From RYN-433 sp036558265 (GTDB lineage: Bacteria > Planctomycetota > Phycisphaerae > Tepidisphaerales > Tepidisphaeraceae), in assembly GCA_036558265.1 (NCBI GenBank), contig DATBFY010000715.1, positions 1-7,166 of the forward strand: a stretch of DNA of 7,166 nt, given 5' to 3'. The notes beneath the pieces are model-generated. The model searched no databases and was not told the origin of the DNA. It saw nothing but the letters and a program-made list of their open reading frames with translations. The translations under genes were made by a program, and so were the position numbers. Shown one piece after another: positions 7,050-7,166 of this stretch. The first letter of the stretch is position 1, and the number at the start of each line of letters is the position of its first letter.

Positions 7050-7166
7050 TCACTCCGCAGGGTACCCGCACGACCGGAAGTAGCCCCGCGCGTCGGCGGG
7101 GGTGACGGCGGCCAGGGCGGCGGCGATCGCCGACTCCAGCGCGTCCTGGGTCCGCGCGGCCGCGTC
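7050..7166 (-). CDS. Probable IS630-type transposase, C-terminal end only
   Basis: On the minus strand an open frame enters from the window edge and ends with TGA (complement of 7050-7052). The 38 visible residues read DAAARTQDALESAIAAALAA, then VTPADARGYFRSCGYPAE. An alanine-rich helix followed by V-T-x-x-D-A-x-x-Y/W-F-R-x-C-G-Y and an immediate stop is the usual ending of IS630/Tc1-like DDE transposases in Planctomycetota. The catalytic DDE residues lie outside the window, so function and intactness cannot be judged. It is convergent with the metalloprotease gene, 115 bases apart. Confidence 0.65.
   Translation of the reverse strand, partial: DAAARTQDALESAIAAALAAVTPADARGYFRSCGYPAE

Overview
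The window is GC-rich and almost filled by two large genes on the plus strand, with the end of a third gene entering from the right edge on the minus strand. Both large products combine an N-terminal LEPR-type motif (an arginine-rich stretch, then L-E-x-R and hydrophobic residues), a chain of beta-sandwich domains, and a C-terminal type I dockerin repeat pair of the form DFNDLVxLAQNYN. This combination is typical of Planctomycetota, and the dockerin wording suggests the class Phycisphaerae (for example Tepidisphaerales). That placement is inferred from recognised motifs; no database search was possible.

Layout. Bases 1-2704: a surface or secreted protein with a Calx-beta domain, three successive divergent beta-sandwich units, an Ig-like domain, a dockerin pair and a basic tail; its true start may lie before the window. 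Bases 2705-2833: a short intergenic gap ending in a clear Shine-Dalgarno sequence. Bases 2834-6934: a large secreted zinc metalloprotease of the metzincin clan. It carries a PPC domain, two copies of a DUF1349-like beta-sandwich flanking three fibronectin type III repeats, a PKD-like domain, and the same Ig-like + dockerin + basic tail found in the first protein. Bases 6935-7049: intergenic, with one perfect inverted repeat. Bases 7050-7166 (minus strand): the last 38 codons of a probable IS630-type transposase, so a mobile element probably begins here and runs out of the window.

The two large genes have unrelated front halves but homologous ends: an Ig-like domain sharing SFDY and EDVSASL, two EF-hand-like dockerin repeats, and a tail ending RRKI or RRRI. 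The simplest reading is that the shared N-terminal and C-terminal elements handle export and anchoring or assembly, while the middle domains supply the specific function (adhesion or ligand binding in the first, proteolysis plus binding in the second). No defence system, CRISPR array, RNA gene or biosynthetic cluster is visible. The most notable signal is this reused C-terminal cassette.
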